From contig DVGN01000024.1 of the NCBI GenBank assembly GCA_018712725.1, forward strand, positions 1 to 36,506: a stretch of 36,506 nt of DNA, in the 5' to 3' direction. This DNA comes from Candidatus Scatosoma pullicola. GTDB lineage: Bacteria; Bacillota; Clostridia; Christensenellales; Borkfalkiaceae. A program made the translations under genes and the position numbers. The notes below the pieces were generated by a model. That model was not told the origin of the DNA. It worked only from the letters and a program-made list of their open reading frames with translations, and searched no databases. This document shows, one piece after another, positions 23,530 through 33,400 of the stretch; position 1 is the stretch's first letter, and each line of letters opens with the position of its first letter.

Positions 23530-25215
23530 ATGAAATTCTCCGAATGGAGAAAGACAGTTGCCGCGGCGGCAGCCGCAGTTTTGTTCGTCGGGGCGTTTGC
23601 GGGATGCTCTCCCGCTTCCGGGGCTTCGTCTTCGGGCGGAGGCGGAGAGGAAAACGTTCCCGTGTCGGTGACCATCACCTCTCCCGCCAATGCGGCGCTG
23701 GAACCGGGCGAATACGAGCTTACCGCCGCGGTGGAGCCGGCATCGGCGCCGCAGACGGTGTCCTTTTCCCTCGAAGGGACGTATGAAGGCATCGCCCTGT
23801 CGGGAACGACGCTCACGATCGCCGATACGGCGGCGGATCAGCTCGCGTTTACGGTAAAGGCGGAGAGCACGGAAAAGAGCGACGCAAGCGTCACGCGCGA
23901 GTACAAGGTCAGCAACAAGCCCATCTGGAACAAGGACCCCGTCGTCCTGGAAGACGAAATTTTCTACGACGATTTTTCCGAAGGGGTAAGCAGGAAATAC
24001 TATACCTCTTCCGGTCCGGGTCCCGGCTGGGGCGTGACGGAGGACGAACGTCCCAATTATATGAATCCCGCCAACATCAGCTGGTCGACCGATTCGGAAA
24101 AGGTCGCGGAGGCGGGGGCGACGGGCGGCATCGTGGCGCTGCAGGTCAACGGCGATCTGTACCCGGAAGAGGGGCGTCGGCGGGAGGGCGCAAGCCTGAT
24201 CACCAAAAAGGCGTTCGGTCCCGGCAAATACGAAGTCCGCTTCAAGACCGTTCCCCGTCTGGGGCCGGTCACGGCTTTGTGGACGTACTGGAACGGCGGC
24301 GGCAGCACGCTGGAAGACAACGCGTATTCGGAAATCGACATAGAGATGCCCAAGCAGGCGGACTATCGCCAGTGGTCGGCGACGGTGTATAAGAAATACA
24401 TCAGCAGCGGCATGATGGAGCAGGGCACCGCCACGGTCAAGACGGAGGACGGCAGCGGCCTGAACGACGGGCAGTGGCATACCTTCGCCTTCGAGTGGAG
24501 AACGGACACCGAAAACGGCGACAATGCCGTGCAGTATTATGTGGACGGCGAGCCGAGCGTGCGGATCGAAGGGTATACGCCCGAATATACCGCGACGTTC
24601 TGGATGGGCGCCTGGTTCCCCGACAATCCCACCTGGGTGGGTTCTCCCGATTTTGAGACGGCGTACATGTATATCGATTACGTGAAAATCACGCCGTATG
24701 CCGACCCGATCAAGACGGGCGCGCGCGGGGATTTCGACCTCGACGCGGAAGGCGTGATCGGGAACAATCTCGGCGACGGTGACATCCCCGTGAACGACTT
24801 CGTCTCCAACGGCAGTTTCCAGAACCGCGCGGACGACGGCTCGCTGATGGGATGGAGTTCGTCCGACCGGAATACGGCGCTCGAAGCGACGGCGGACGGA
24901 CTTGCGCTCGGCGAAGGCGCGGGCGCTTACCAGGTGATTTCCGGACAGTATAAGGGGACCTCTTACGAACTGATCGCGGACGCGTCGGTCACGGGCAGCG
25001 GCAAATGCACCGTGTACATCGCGGAATATTTCGGCACGGTGAAGATGTCGACTTCGGAAAAGCTCGAATTTACGGCGTCGGAGGACGGCGGGAAAAAACT
25101 CACCTATACGCTGAAAAATGACAGGACGACGACCGTCCGGGTGTATATCGAGACGGAGGACGGGACGACGGCGGTCGTGAAGAACGTTAAGCTGCTGCGC
25201 TGTCTTCCGCAATGA
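23530..25215 (+). CDS. GH16-family glycosidase lipoprotein with an Ig-like module
   Basis: 561 residues from ATG 23530, chosen because AGGAGG lies nine bases upstream and the signal peptide starts here; the longer frame begins near the predicted promoter. The lipobox FAGC gives a lipid cysteine at residue 26. Residues about 43-130 are an Ig-like module closely resembling the first one of the 30429 lipoprotein (VTITSPANAALEPGEYELTA versus SITITTSGVALTPGTYEITA). The GH16 domain spans about 145-400 with SEIDIEMP, Glu268, Asp270 and Glu272 as catalytic acids. A C-terminal beta-rich module (about 415-561, opening FVSNGSF) looks carbohydrate-binding. It acts on the cell surface as an endo-glycosidase; the substrate is inferred to contain GlcNAc from the coregulated nag operon. 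Confidence 0.84.
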   Translation: MKFSEWRKTVAAAAAAVLFVGAFAGCSPASGASSSGGGGEENVPVSVTITSPANAALEPGEYELTAAVEPASAPQTVSFSLEGTYEGIALSGTTLTIADTAADQLAFTVKAESTEKSDASVTREYKVSNKPIWNKDPVVLEDEIFYDDFSEGVSRKYYTSSGPGPGWGVTEDERPNYMNPANISWSTDSEKVAEAGATGGIVALQVNGDLYPEEGRRREGASLITKKAFGPGKYEVRFKTVPRLGPVTALWTYWNGGGSTLEDNAYSEIDIEMPKQADYRQWSATVYKKYISSGMMEQGTATVKTEDGSGLNDGQWHTFAFEWRTDTENGDNAVQYYVDGEPSVRIEGYTPEYTATFWMGAWFPDNPTWVGSPDFETAYMYIDYVKITPYADPIKTGARGDFDLDAEGVIGNNLGDGDIPVNDFVSNGSFQNRADDGSLMGWSSSDRNTALEATADGLALGEGAGAYQVISGQYKGTSYELIADASVTGSGKCTVYIAEYFGTVKMSTSEKLEFTASEDGGKKLTYTLKNDRTTTVRVYIETEDGTTAVVKNVKLLRCLPQ

Positions 25216-25241
25216 ACGATCGGGATGAGCGATCGGAAAAG

Positions 25242-25293
25242 CCCTGCCCCGTTCCCCGTCCGGCGCGCTTTGCCGGCTGCGGGGCGGCAGGGG
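25242..25293 (+). other. Intercistronic GC-rich stem-loop between two GH16 genes
   Basis: CCCTGCCCCG (25242-25251) pairs with CGGGGCGGCAGGG (25281 region) across a bulge, enclosing an inner CCGGC-N7-GCCGG stem. It could set the ratio of the two GH16 messages. Just after it, GTGAC (25296-25300) and GTCAC (25307-25311) flank the next gene's SD, which could partly mask it. Confidence 0.35.
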
Positions 25294-25315
25294 AGGTGAC
25301 AGGGAGGTCACGTTT

Positions 25316-26767
25316 ATGAAACCGAAAAAAATTCTGATATTTCTGCTGGCGGGATTAATGTCCCTGCTTCCGCTGTCCGCCTGCGGCGGAACGGGAGAAC
25401 CGGCGTCCGGAGACAGCGACGGCGGCAGCGCGTCTCTCCCCCCGCAGTCGAGCGAAGAGCCGGCGGAGGAGGAACCGCAGATGCACGAATGGAATTCCGA
25501 ACCCGTCGTAAAGCGGACCTTTTTCGATGATTTCGAAGAGGGGATCCGCCCGGAGGTCTGGGATGTGGCGACGGGATCGTGGGATAAGGTATCCAACGGG
25601 CTCGTGCCCGAAAACGTATTCTATTCGACGTATCAGCCGCGCGTGGAGGCGGCGGGCGGTACGGGCGGCATCGCGGTCATTCAGTCCAACGGCGACTTCG
25701 CCTACGAATCTTCCCGGCGCCGGCAGGGGGGACTTCTGATCACCAAAACGGCGTACGGCGCGGGGCTGTACGAAGCGCGCGTGAAGGTGGTGCCCCGGAG
25801 CGGGCAGTGCACGGCGCTGTGGACGTATTGGACGAATAACGCGAGTACGCTGGCAAACAACCGCTGCAGCGAAATCGACATCGAACTCCCCAACGCCGGA
25901 AGTTTCCGGGAATGGGGCGGGACGATCTATTCCCGGTATATCGACAAGGGCAACAAAGTTTCCGCGAGCGAAGTGTACGAAACCGCCCCGCTCAACGACG
26001 GGCAGTGGCATACGATGTCCTTTGAATGGCGGACGAAGGAAGAGACGGGCGACAAAGCCGTGGTCTATTACGTCGACGGGAAAGAAGTGGGCATGATCGA
26101 AGGGGACGCCGTTCCCGTACACACCGCGACCTACTGGATCACGAGCCGTTTCCCCGACAGCGTGGGCTGGCTGGGCGATCCGCAGTACGAGACGGCGTAT
26201 ATGTATGTGGATTGGGTGCGCATCACCGAGTACGACGACCCCGTGGAAAAGGGGGAGACGGACGATACCACGACGACCGGCCCGACGGGCACCGATCTCG
26301 GGACGGGCGCCATCCCCGAAACCAACTATATTTCGAACAGTCAGTTCGTGCAGGCTTTCACCGTCGAAAACATGAAGGGGGCGGAGATCACCTCCTGGGC
26401 GGCGGTAAATGCGGAGAAAAAGGGCAGCAGCGCGGTCATTTCGCCCAACGGCAGCCTCAGCCAGACCGTCACGTCGCAGTATGAGGGATTTTCCTTCAAT
26501 CTCGAAGTGCTGGCGGAGGTGACGGGCGGCGGCAAGTGCAAGGTGTATGCCGAATTCCTCACGGGAGACGTGAACACGACGAATCCGAACTTCGAAGTCG
26601 CCGGCAGGGCGGAGATCATGGAATTTTCCGCGGCGGACGGCAAAGTCATGAAGGACGCCGACTTCACGGTGGGCGGCGGCAAGGACGTACAGAGCGTCCG
26701 CATCGTGCTGGAAACGGAGGACGGGACCACGGCGACGATTTCACAGGTCCGGATGTTCCTGAACTGA
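25316..26767 (+). CDS. Second GH16-family glycosidase lipoprotein
   Basis: 483 residues. The lipobox LSAC gives a lipid cysteine at residue 23, followed by an acidic Ser/Glu/Pro linker to about residue 58. The GH16 domain (about 62-318) opens FFDDFEEGIRPEVW and carries SEIDIELP, with Glu186, Asp188 and Glu190 as the catalytic acids. The C-terminal module (about 330-483, LGTGAIPETNYISNSQF onward) is the same type as in the cytoplasmic 18650 protein, and the two enzymes are alike along their whole length apart from the signal. This is thus the surface version of the same activity. The SD AGGGAGG lies nine bases before ATG, inside a small hairpin loop. It belongs to the operon starting at 23530. 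Confidence 0.85.
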   Translation: MKPKKILIFLLAGLMSLLPLSACGGTGEPASGDSDGGSASLPPQSSEEPAEEEPQMHEWNSEPVVKRTFFDDFEEGIRPEVWDVATGSWDKVSNGLVPENVFYSTYQPRVEAAGGTGGIAVIQSNGDFAYESSRRRQGGLLITKTAYGAGLYEARVKVVPRSGQCTALWTYWTNNASTLANNRCSEIDIELPNAGSFREWGGTIYSRYIDKGNKVSASEVYETAPLNDGQWHTMSFEWRTKEETGDKAVVYYVDGKEVGMIEGDAVPVHTATYWITSRFPDSVGWLGDPQYETAYMYVDWVRITEYDDPVEKGETDDTTTTGPTGTDLGTGAIPETNYISNSQFVQAFTVENMKGAEITSWAAVNAEKKGSSAVISPNGSLSQTVTSQYEGFSFNLEVLAEVTGGGKCKVYAEFLTGDVNTTNPNFEVAGRAEIMEFSAADGKVMKDADFTVGGGKDVQSVRIVLETEDGTTATISQVRMFLN

Positions 26768-26846
26768 CCCCGGACGGTAAGACACGGCGAAAAGATCTGC
26801 GCGGAAAGGCGCAAGGACAAAAAGCAAATAAAAAGGAGAAGACAGG

Positions 26847-28382
26847 ATGAGAAAAAGCATTTTCAAAACGGTGACGCTGGCGCTCTGTCTGGCGCTGTCG
26901 TCGGCGACGATCGCCGGCTGTTACAGCGGCGAAGCCAACAGCGGCAACGAGAACAGCGTTCCCGACCAGGTGGACACGAACGACCGCAGCGGCTGGGTGG
27001 GCAGAAATCTCGCCTCCCCGGACACCTTCCTCAACAAGACGCTGAACATCATGTATTTCAAGGGCGGCTACGGCGACGAATGGCTCAAAGAGATGGAGGT
27101 CGAATTCGAGGCGGATTATCCCGGCATCGACGTCGTGCTCAAACCTTCGACGGACGCGTCGCAGTTCCAGACGCTGCTCGAACAGAAGCTCGCCGCGCCC
27201 AACACGCCGGACGACATCTATATCTGCCACGACATTCCCTGGCAGTATCTGGCGAGCCAGAATCTCATCGCCGACCTGACCGACGATCTGTACGGGCAGA
27301 CCATCTATTACGATACGAAAAACAACAACAATCCCATTAAATTCCAGGATCTCGTCGCGACTTCTTCGCTGCCGACGGCGATGTACAACAACCGCTTTTA
27401 CAAGGTGCCCGAAATTCAGGGCGTGGGCGGCATTGCCTACAACAAGACCCTCTTCGACAAATACGGCTGGGAAGTTCCCGAGACGTACGAGGAATTGCAG
27501 GCGCTCTGCGAGACCGTTTACGAGAGCGACGCCGTCAACGATTCGGGCGAAAAGATATATCCGTTCGTGTTCTCCGGCACGGAGAGCTATCTCTGGGACG
27601 GCATGATCAACGCCTGGTGGATGCAGCTCGCGGGAGAAGAGGAATACGAACGGGGCTGGAATCCGGGCAGGGAAGACATGGACATTTACAATCCCGAAGT
27701 ATATCCCTATCATAAGGACGCCTATCAGGCATGGTACGACCTCGTCTGCCTGAACAAGGACAAATACATCGTTCCCGATTCGGAAGGGCTTACCTATCTC
27801 GAAGCGGATATGGCGTTTGCGGCGGGACAGGCGGCGATGATGCCCGCCACCTGCTGGATCTCCAACGAGATCGGCGACGACATGAAAGAGGAGTTCGGCT
27901 GCGAGATCGGCATGATGGCTGCGCCCCGGCTGAAAGACGCGGTGACGGACCAAGTGTGCGTGTACGATTCCGCGGGACGGGATTCCATCGTCGTGGCGGA
28001 ACGGGGCAACAAGCAGCTCGCCATCGAATTTCTGAAATGGCTGGGCTTCTCGGAAAACAACGAGCTGTTCCCCAAGAACGTGGACGGCATCTGCATGGCG
28101 TTCAAATACGATTTTGACAGCCTTACGGAAAAATACGCCAAAGACCAGTGGGCAAAGGACTGCTTCAGGCTGATGGACGAGAGCTGGCGCAGCGTGGGAT
28201 TCTCCAACAGTCTGCTCTTCATCACGAAGAAGACTTCGGAATATCCCGAAGGGAACTACATCACCAACGCGCTGGAAACGGTAGGCACGGCAAACGCGAT
28301 CACGCCCGATACGATTTTCGGAAACGCCTGGGCATATACGCAGGCAAACTGGGATACCTGGTGCACCGCGGCGGGCTTATAA
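26847..28382 (+). CDS. ABC transporter sugar-binding lipoprotein (second importer)
   Basis: 511 residues, long for the family. The lipobox IAGC gives a lipid cysteine at residue 25. The solute-binding fold is seen in LNIMYFKGGYGDEWLKEM, TPDDIYICHDIPW, GVGGIAYNKTLFDKYGWEVPETYEEL and AAGQAAMMPATCWISNE. Aromatic-rich segments such as YLWDGMINAWWMQ would suit sugar stacking. It is only distantly similar to the first binding protein at 6888. Preceded in the operon by two GH16 lipoproteins and followed by two permeases, it likely captures the oligosaccharides those enzymes release. The SD AAAAGGAG sits before ATG 26847. Confidence 0.9.
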   Translation: MRKSIFKTVTLALCLALSSATIAGCYSGEANSGNENSVPDQVDTNDRSGWVGRNLASPDTFLNKTLNIMYFKGGYGDEWLKEMEVEFEADYPGIDVVLKPSTDASQFQTLLEQKLAAPNTPDDIYICHDIPWQYLASQNLIADLTDDLYGQTIYYDTKNNNNPIKFQDLVATSSLPTAMYNNRFYKVPEIQGVGGIAYNKTLFDKYGWEVPETYEELQALCETVYESDAVNDSGEKIYPFVFSGTESYLWDGMINAWWMQLAGEEEYERGWNPGREDMDIYNPEVYPYHKDAYQAWYDLVCLNKDKYIVPDSEGLTYLEADMAFAAGQAAMMPATCWISNEIGDDMKEEFGCEIGMMAAPRLKDAVTDQVCVYDSAGRDSIVVAERGNKQLAIEFLKWLGFSENNELFPKNVDGICMAFKYDFDSLTEKYAKDQWAKDCFRLMDESWRSVGFSNSLLFITKKTSEYPEGNYITNALETVGTANAITPDTIFGNAWAYTQANWDTWCTAAGL

Positions 28383-28399
28383 CGGCGGAACGAAAGGCA

Positions 28400-28428
28400 G
28401 CGGCTTCGCCCTATCCGGGCGGAGCCGC
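28400..28428 (+). other. Intercistronic hairpin between binding protein and permease
   Basis: Stem of 12 bp, GCGGCTTCGCCC with GGGCGGAGCCGC (one T-G pair), loop of five bases, placed 18 bases after the binding-protein stop and just before the permease SD. There is no T-tract, so read-through with message protection or partial attenuation is more likely than full termination. Confidence 0.5.
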
Positions 28429-28443
28429 CGCAAAGGAGCTCAG

Positions 28444-29400
28444 ATGAACAATTCGCAGACGCTTGCTTTGAACGGGAAGCCCTTGAAAAAAGTCAAAAAG
28501 AAGAACCGGATGCGCACGGCGTTTATCATCGCCCTGCTCGCCTATCCCGTTCTGCACTTTTTGATCTTTTGGGTATATATCAATTCCAATACGATTTACC
28601 TTACGTTTACGCGGTATATCTGGAGCGAAGGGAAATTCATGCTCTATGCGATCGATCCGCTCATCAACTACAAGATGTGGATCAATCAGATACGCACGAA
28701 CGTGACGACGCAGCACATATTGTATACGTCGCTGGGCTATTTCGGCGTAACGTGTTTCGTATCCCTGCCGCTTTCGTTGATCTGTTCGTATTTTCTGTTC
28801 AAGAAACTGCCGGCAGGCAACGTGTTCCGCGTCATTTTCTACCTTCCGTCCATCCTTCCCGTCGCCGTCCTTGCCATGGCTTTCCGCTTTGCGTTCGGCG
28901 CGGACGGATTCGTAAATCCCATTCTCGAAGCGCTGGGCATCACGCCTCCCAACTGGTGGGGGAGTTCCACGCTCACGCCGTTCATGGTGTATTTCTACTG
29001 CGTATGGGCGGGGCTGGGATTCAACATCGTGCTCTATTCGGGCGCGATGAGCCGGGTTCCCGAAGAGCTGATCGAATACAACCGGCCGGAAGGGATCGGC
29101 ATGACGCGCGAACTTTTCACCATCATTACGCCGCTCATCTGGCCCACCCTTTCCACGACGTTCATCGTGGGGATGTCCTCGGTGCTCACGGTTTATCAGC
29201 AGCCCTATTTCCTGATGATGTCCACGAGCGGCGCCTATAATACGGGAACCATTTATCTGTACATCTTCGCCAACTATTCCAACACGCTGCAAGTGCCGCA
29301 GGTGGCGTCCTTCGGGCTTCTCTGCTCGGTGGTGTTCGTGCCCTTCATCCTGTTTGCGCGCTGGCTGCTCGGGAAATTCTTCAACGAAGTGGACTACTGA
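28444..29400 (+). CDS. ABC sugar transporter permease (second importer, subunit 1)
   Basis: 318 residues with about six hydrophobic segments, the first at about 21-43 (TAFIIALLAYPVLHFLIFWVY). The family position and the helical layout fit MalF/LplB-type permeases. The EAA loop, around residues 208-230, is degenerate: where most members have EAAxIDGA, this protein reads IEYNRPEGIGMTRELFTIITP, keeping only the Gly and the hydrophobic end. It should pair with the next gene's product, whose SD begins at the stop codon of this one. No ATPase is encoded in the window. Confidence 0.88.
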   Translation: MNNSQTLALNGKPLKKVKKKNRMRTAFIIALLAYPVLHFLIFWVYINSNTIYLTFTRYIWSEGKFMLYAIDPLINYKMWINQIRTNVTTQHILYTSLGYFGVTCFVSLPLSLICSYFLFKKLPAGNVFRVIFYLPSILPVAVLAMAFRFAFGADGFVNPILEALGITPPNWWGSSTLTPFMVYFYCVWAGLGFNIVLYSGAMSRVPEELIEYNRPEGIGMTRELFTIITPLIWPTLSTTFIVGMSSVLTVYQQPYFLMMSTSGAYNTGTIYLYIFANYSNTLQVPQVASFGLLCSVVFVPFILFARWLLGKFFNEVDY

Positions 29401-29410
29401 GGAGGGGCAT

Positions 29411-30340
29411 ATGGAAAACGTTAAAACATCGCCCGACCGGCCGGCCCGGTTGTCCGCGAAGGAGAAAATTCATCGTTCCAGATGGGAAAAGACGGCGCTC
29501 GGCATCTGCCTTGCCGTTTTCTGCCTGTACGCGATCAGCCTGATCTACCCCTTTTTGTGGATGACGATCAACGCCTTCAAGTCCAAGACGGAATTTTACG
29601 GAAACGTGTTCGCCCTCCCCACGGAGTGGAAGTTCGAGAACTTCTATAACGCCGTCGTCAATTTCAAAATCAGCGTCGGTTCGGGCGCGGGCACCAAACA
29701 GGTCAATCTGCTGCAGATGTTCGGCATGTCCATTTTCCTGACCGTCGTCGTCACCGCGCTCGAGATCTTCGTCTCCGCGTGCACGGCGTATATCATGGCA
29801 AAATACAAGTTCCCCGGCAGGAGCGTTCTGTACGCGGTCATCATCTTCGCGTATGTCGCGCCCATCGTCGGCTCGATGCCCGCCACCTACCGGTTCATGA
29901 ATCAGATCCACCTTCTGAACACCATTCCCGGCGTTCTGCTCATCTACGTCGGCGGCGTGGGATTTGCCTTCCTCATCCTGTACGGGCAGTTCAAAAGCCT
30001 TTCCTGGAGCTATGCGGAGGCCGCGTTTATCGACGGCGCCAACGATTTCGGCGTGTTCTTCAAGATCATGCTTCCGCTGTCCATGCCTTCGCTGACGGCG
30101 ATGGCGGTGGTCACCGCGATCAGCTACTGGAACGATTTCAATACGCCGAAAATCTATCTCGAAAGCTATCCGACGCTCGCCGTCGGCATCAATCAGCTCA
30201 TCACCGACATGCGCTATCAGAACGAATATCCCCTGATGTTCGCCTGCATGATCGTGTCCGTGCTGCCCATCATCGTGTTCTTCTCCTGTTTCCAGAAGAC
30301 GATCATGAAGAATATGGTCGCGGGCGGTTTGAAGGGCTGA
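29411..30340 (+). CDS. ABC sugar transporter permease (second importer, subunit 2)
   Basis: 309 residues from ATG 29411, which has GGAGGGG just upstream; the longer frame overlaps the previous gene without an SD. First membrane span at about 29-53, five more follow. The EAA loop is well kept (YAEAAFIDGANDFGVFFKIMLP, residue about 200), followed by AISYWNDFNTPKIYL, the WND-type motif of MalG-like subunits. It therefore looks fully competent for ATPase binding, unlike its partner at 28444. It completes the importer of the AraC-linked operon. Confidence 0.9.
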   Translation: MENVKTSPDRPARLSAKEKIHRSRWEKTALGICLAVFCLYAISLIYPFLWMTINAFKSKTEFYGNVFALPTEWKFENFYNAVVNFKISVGSGAGTKQVNLLQMFGMSIFLTVVVTALEIFVSACTAYIMAKYKFPGRSVLYAVIIFAYVAPIVGSMPATYRFMNQIHLLNTIPGVLLIYVGGVGFAFLILYGQFKSLSWSYAEAAFIDGANDFGVFFKIMLPLSMPSLTAMAVVTAISYWNDFNTPKIYLESYPTLAVGINQLITDMRYQNEYPLMFACMIVSVLPIIVFFSCFQKTIMKNMVAGGLKG

Positions 30341-30381
30341 GGGAGGACGCCGGGAACGGCGCCCGCAGAAAACAGGCTCGG

Positions 30382-30399
30382 ATCCGTCCGATGACGGAT
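30382..30399 (+). other. Hairpin before the Ig/GLUG lipoprotein gene
   Basis: Perfect 7-bp stem ATCCGTC / GACGGAT with a CGAT loop, 15 bases before the SD AAGGAG of the gene at 30429. It may stabilise or tune the last cistron. I see no separate promoter here. Confidence 0.35.
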
Positions 30400-30428
30400 A
30401 AAAGAAAATGATACAAGGAGAAAGTAAG

Positions 30429-33400
30429 ATGAAACTGTTACGCAAGGCGAAACAAAGCATGCTCGTGCTGCTGTTCGCGGTGCTGGCGGCGCTCTTCGCG
30501 ATCGCGGGATGCGCGACGTCCGGTTCGGATAAAACCGCGCCCACGTCCATAACCATCACGACGAGCGGCGTCGCGCTGACACCCGGCACGTACGAAATCA
30601 CCGCCGAAGTGCAGCCCGCCGAAGCCGACCAGGACTACACCGTATCCCTCAAAGAGACGTATACGGGCATTTCCGTGGACGGCAAGAGCGTCGTGATCTC
30701 GGAGGACGCCGTACACGAATCCTCGTTCACCGTCGTGGTGACGGCTGCCGCGGATACGGCGATCACGGGGGAAAAGAGCTTTATCGTAGACAATCCGCCT
30801 CCCGTTCCCGGGGTGGCGATCACCAACGGTTCGCTGTTCGTCGACATCACCGACGGAACGACCACCTATCAGATCCTCTATGACGTCAGCCCCAAGGGGA
30901 CGCCCGTGACCATTTCCCTCAAAGAGGAAGTGGAAGGGGTGGAACTCGCGGCGGACGGCACCGTGACCATCGATCCCATGATCGACAACAAGCAGACCTT
31001 CCTCGCCGTGGCGACGGCGGAAGTGGACGGGGTCACGCTGACGGACGAAAAGCAGTTTACGATCGTAAACGAAGTGTACCGTCCCATTTCCACCGAAGAG
31101 GAACTGCGCGCGCTTTGGGTGGACGCAGCCACTTCTTCGGCAAATCTCAACAACTTCTATTGCCTGACCAACGATATCACCCTGACGGGGAATTGGTATC
31201 AGTTCATGGGTTACACCGACGACAGTTCCGTCATCCACGGCTATGCCGGCACCTTCGACGGCAAGGGATATGCCATCCGCAATTTCAATTATGAAAACGC
31301 GGGCTGGAACGCCGGATTCTTCTGGAGCATCGCTCCCGAAGGCAAGGTGTGCAACCTCGCCCTTTACGGCTCTCTGACGAGCGCGGGCGGCTGCTGCGGC
31401 GCGATTTCCGGCTATATGTTCGGCACGATCGAAAATCTTTTCGTCGACGTGGACATCACGCAGACGCACGCTTCGCAGTGGTGCGGCGCGCTGTATGCGG
31501 CGTCGCGGGACAGCGCCAACGGCTCCAAGGTCATCCACTGCCTGTCCGTCGGCAACGTCGTCTGCACGAGCGGCAATTCCGGTCTTATCGGTTCGGTCAA
31601 TTACGACGTCGAAACGGTGTTCACCAAATCCTTCGGGCTGCGGGGCACGGTGGCGGCGGTCGTCGGCGAGACGCAGGCGCAGGGAGTGCCCGGATATGCC
31701 GAACTCCTCAGCGAGCTGCAGCTGCAGAACGCCGCGACGTATGAGGGCTGGGATACCGATATCTGGTTTATCAAAAACGGCACTTATCCGCTTTTGAAAA
31801 ATGCGGATTTCGAAGAGCCCGAACTGCCCGATTATCCCGATTCCACGATCACCAATACGACGACCGTGACCGAAGTGGATTACGCGAATGAGGACGAGCG
31901 GACGTTCACCGTGACGTATACCGCCGAGCCCGCAGGCACCGAAGTCACGTTCAGTCTCGAAGAAGAGGTGGAGGGCGTCAGCGTCGATCCCGAAACGGGC
32001 GTCGTGACCATCACTTCCGAAGTCAACAACCAGGCGACGTTTACCGTCAACATTCAGGCGAAAGAAAATCCGTTCAGCTCCGATTCCGCCACCGTCACCG
32101 TGACCAACGAGACGGTGAAGGAGATCTCCACGGCGGAACAGCTGATGCGTCTTTCGGGGGCGACGGACGTCCTGTATAACAATTACAAACTCACCGCGGA
32201 CATCGTTCTGACGGAGAACTTCAAGCCCATCGGAAACGGCATCGGCGCCTACAATGTCGACGACGGCTACAAGGGCACGTTCGACGGCAACGGCTATACC
32301 ATTTCCAATTTCAACATGACGTCCACCGGCTGGAACGCGGGCTTCTTCTGGTGCATCGCTTCCGAAGGCGTCGTGAAGAACCTCAAGCTCGTGGGCGGCG
32401 ACAGCGGCGTCGTGACCATCATCGGCGGCGCGCTTGCCGGCTCCCTGTGGGGGACGATCGAAAACTGCTTCGTCGACGTGGACGTGACCTCCAACCACGC
32501 CACGCAGCCCTCCGGCGGCATCGTCGGCACGGCGGACGGCGAATATGTCATCCGCAACTGCATCTATACCGGTACGGCAAAATGCCAGGATCCCGCTTCG
32601 GCGAACGGCAGCGGCTTTATCGGCAGCGGTCCCTATGAAATACTCGACGGCGACGGCAACGTCATCGGCGGACTCATCGACAGCTATGCGCTCGCGACGG
32701 GCGTGGACGCGATCGTCGGCGCCGCGAAGGTGGCGGACGAAGAGGGCGCTTATCTGAAATCGCTCGCCGAGCTGCGTTCGGCGGCGACGTATGCGGAATG
32801 GGACGACGGCGTCTGGTATATCTCCGAAGGGAATTTCCCCGAACTGCGGTATCCCGGATTTGAAGAACCCGAAACCAATTACGCGGTTTACATCACCAAT
32901 ACGGACACCGAGCTGGATTATCAGGCGGGCGATACTTCCGTGCAGATCGAATGCTTCAAACTTCCCGCCGACGGGCAGGTCGTTTACGGCCTGAAAGAAG
33001 AAGTCAGGGGCATTTCGATTTCCGATACGGGTCTGGTCACGATCGAAGGAAACGTCGCGAATAAGGCGAGATTCACCGTGGTGGTCACGCTGGGCGGCAG
33101 AAGCGACGAGATGACCTTCACCGTTCTCAACGACAACGTCGTGTACGTCTACGATCAGGAAGATCTGGCGGCGATCGGCGAAAACCTGTACGGCACGTAT
33201 ATCCTGATGAACGACATCGGGCTGACGGGCACCTGGACGCCGATCGGCTGGGTGGACGGCGCATCCGCGTCCGATCAGACGAATGCCTTCCAGGGCACTT
33301 TGGACGGAAACGGCTACACGATCAGCGGCATGAACGTCACCATGAGCTGGAACGCCGGATTCATCTGGATCATCGGCGAAGAGGGGCTCGTGAAGAACCT

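Noticed and set aside
19734..25596. Long minus-strand frames opposite the GH16, GH20-like and nagA genes
   Set aside because: Same shadow effect; the + strand proteins carry complete catalytic motifs.
3413..30399. Shared ATCCGTCCGATGA before the 3604 and 30429 genes
   Set aside because: In the second place it is part of a hairpin, in the first it is not; no promoter context is shared, so chance is the simpler explanation.
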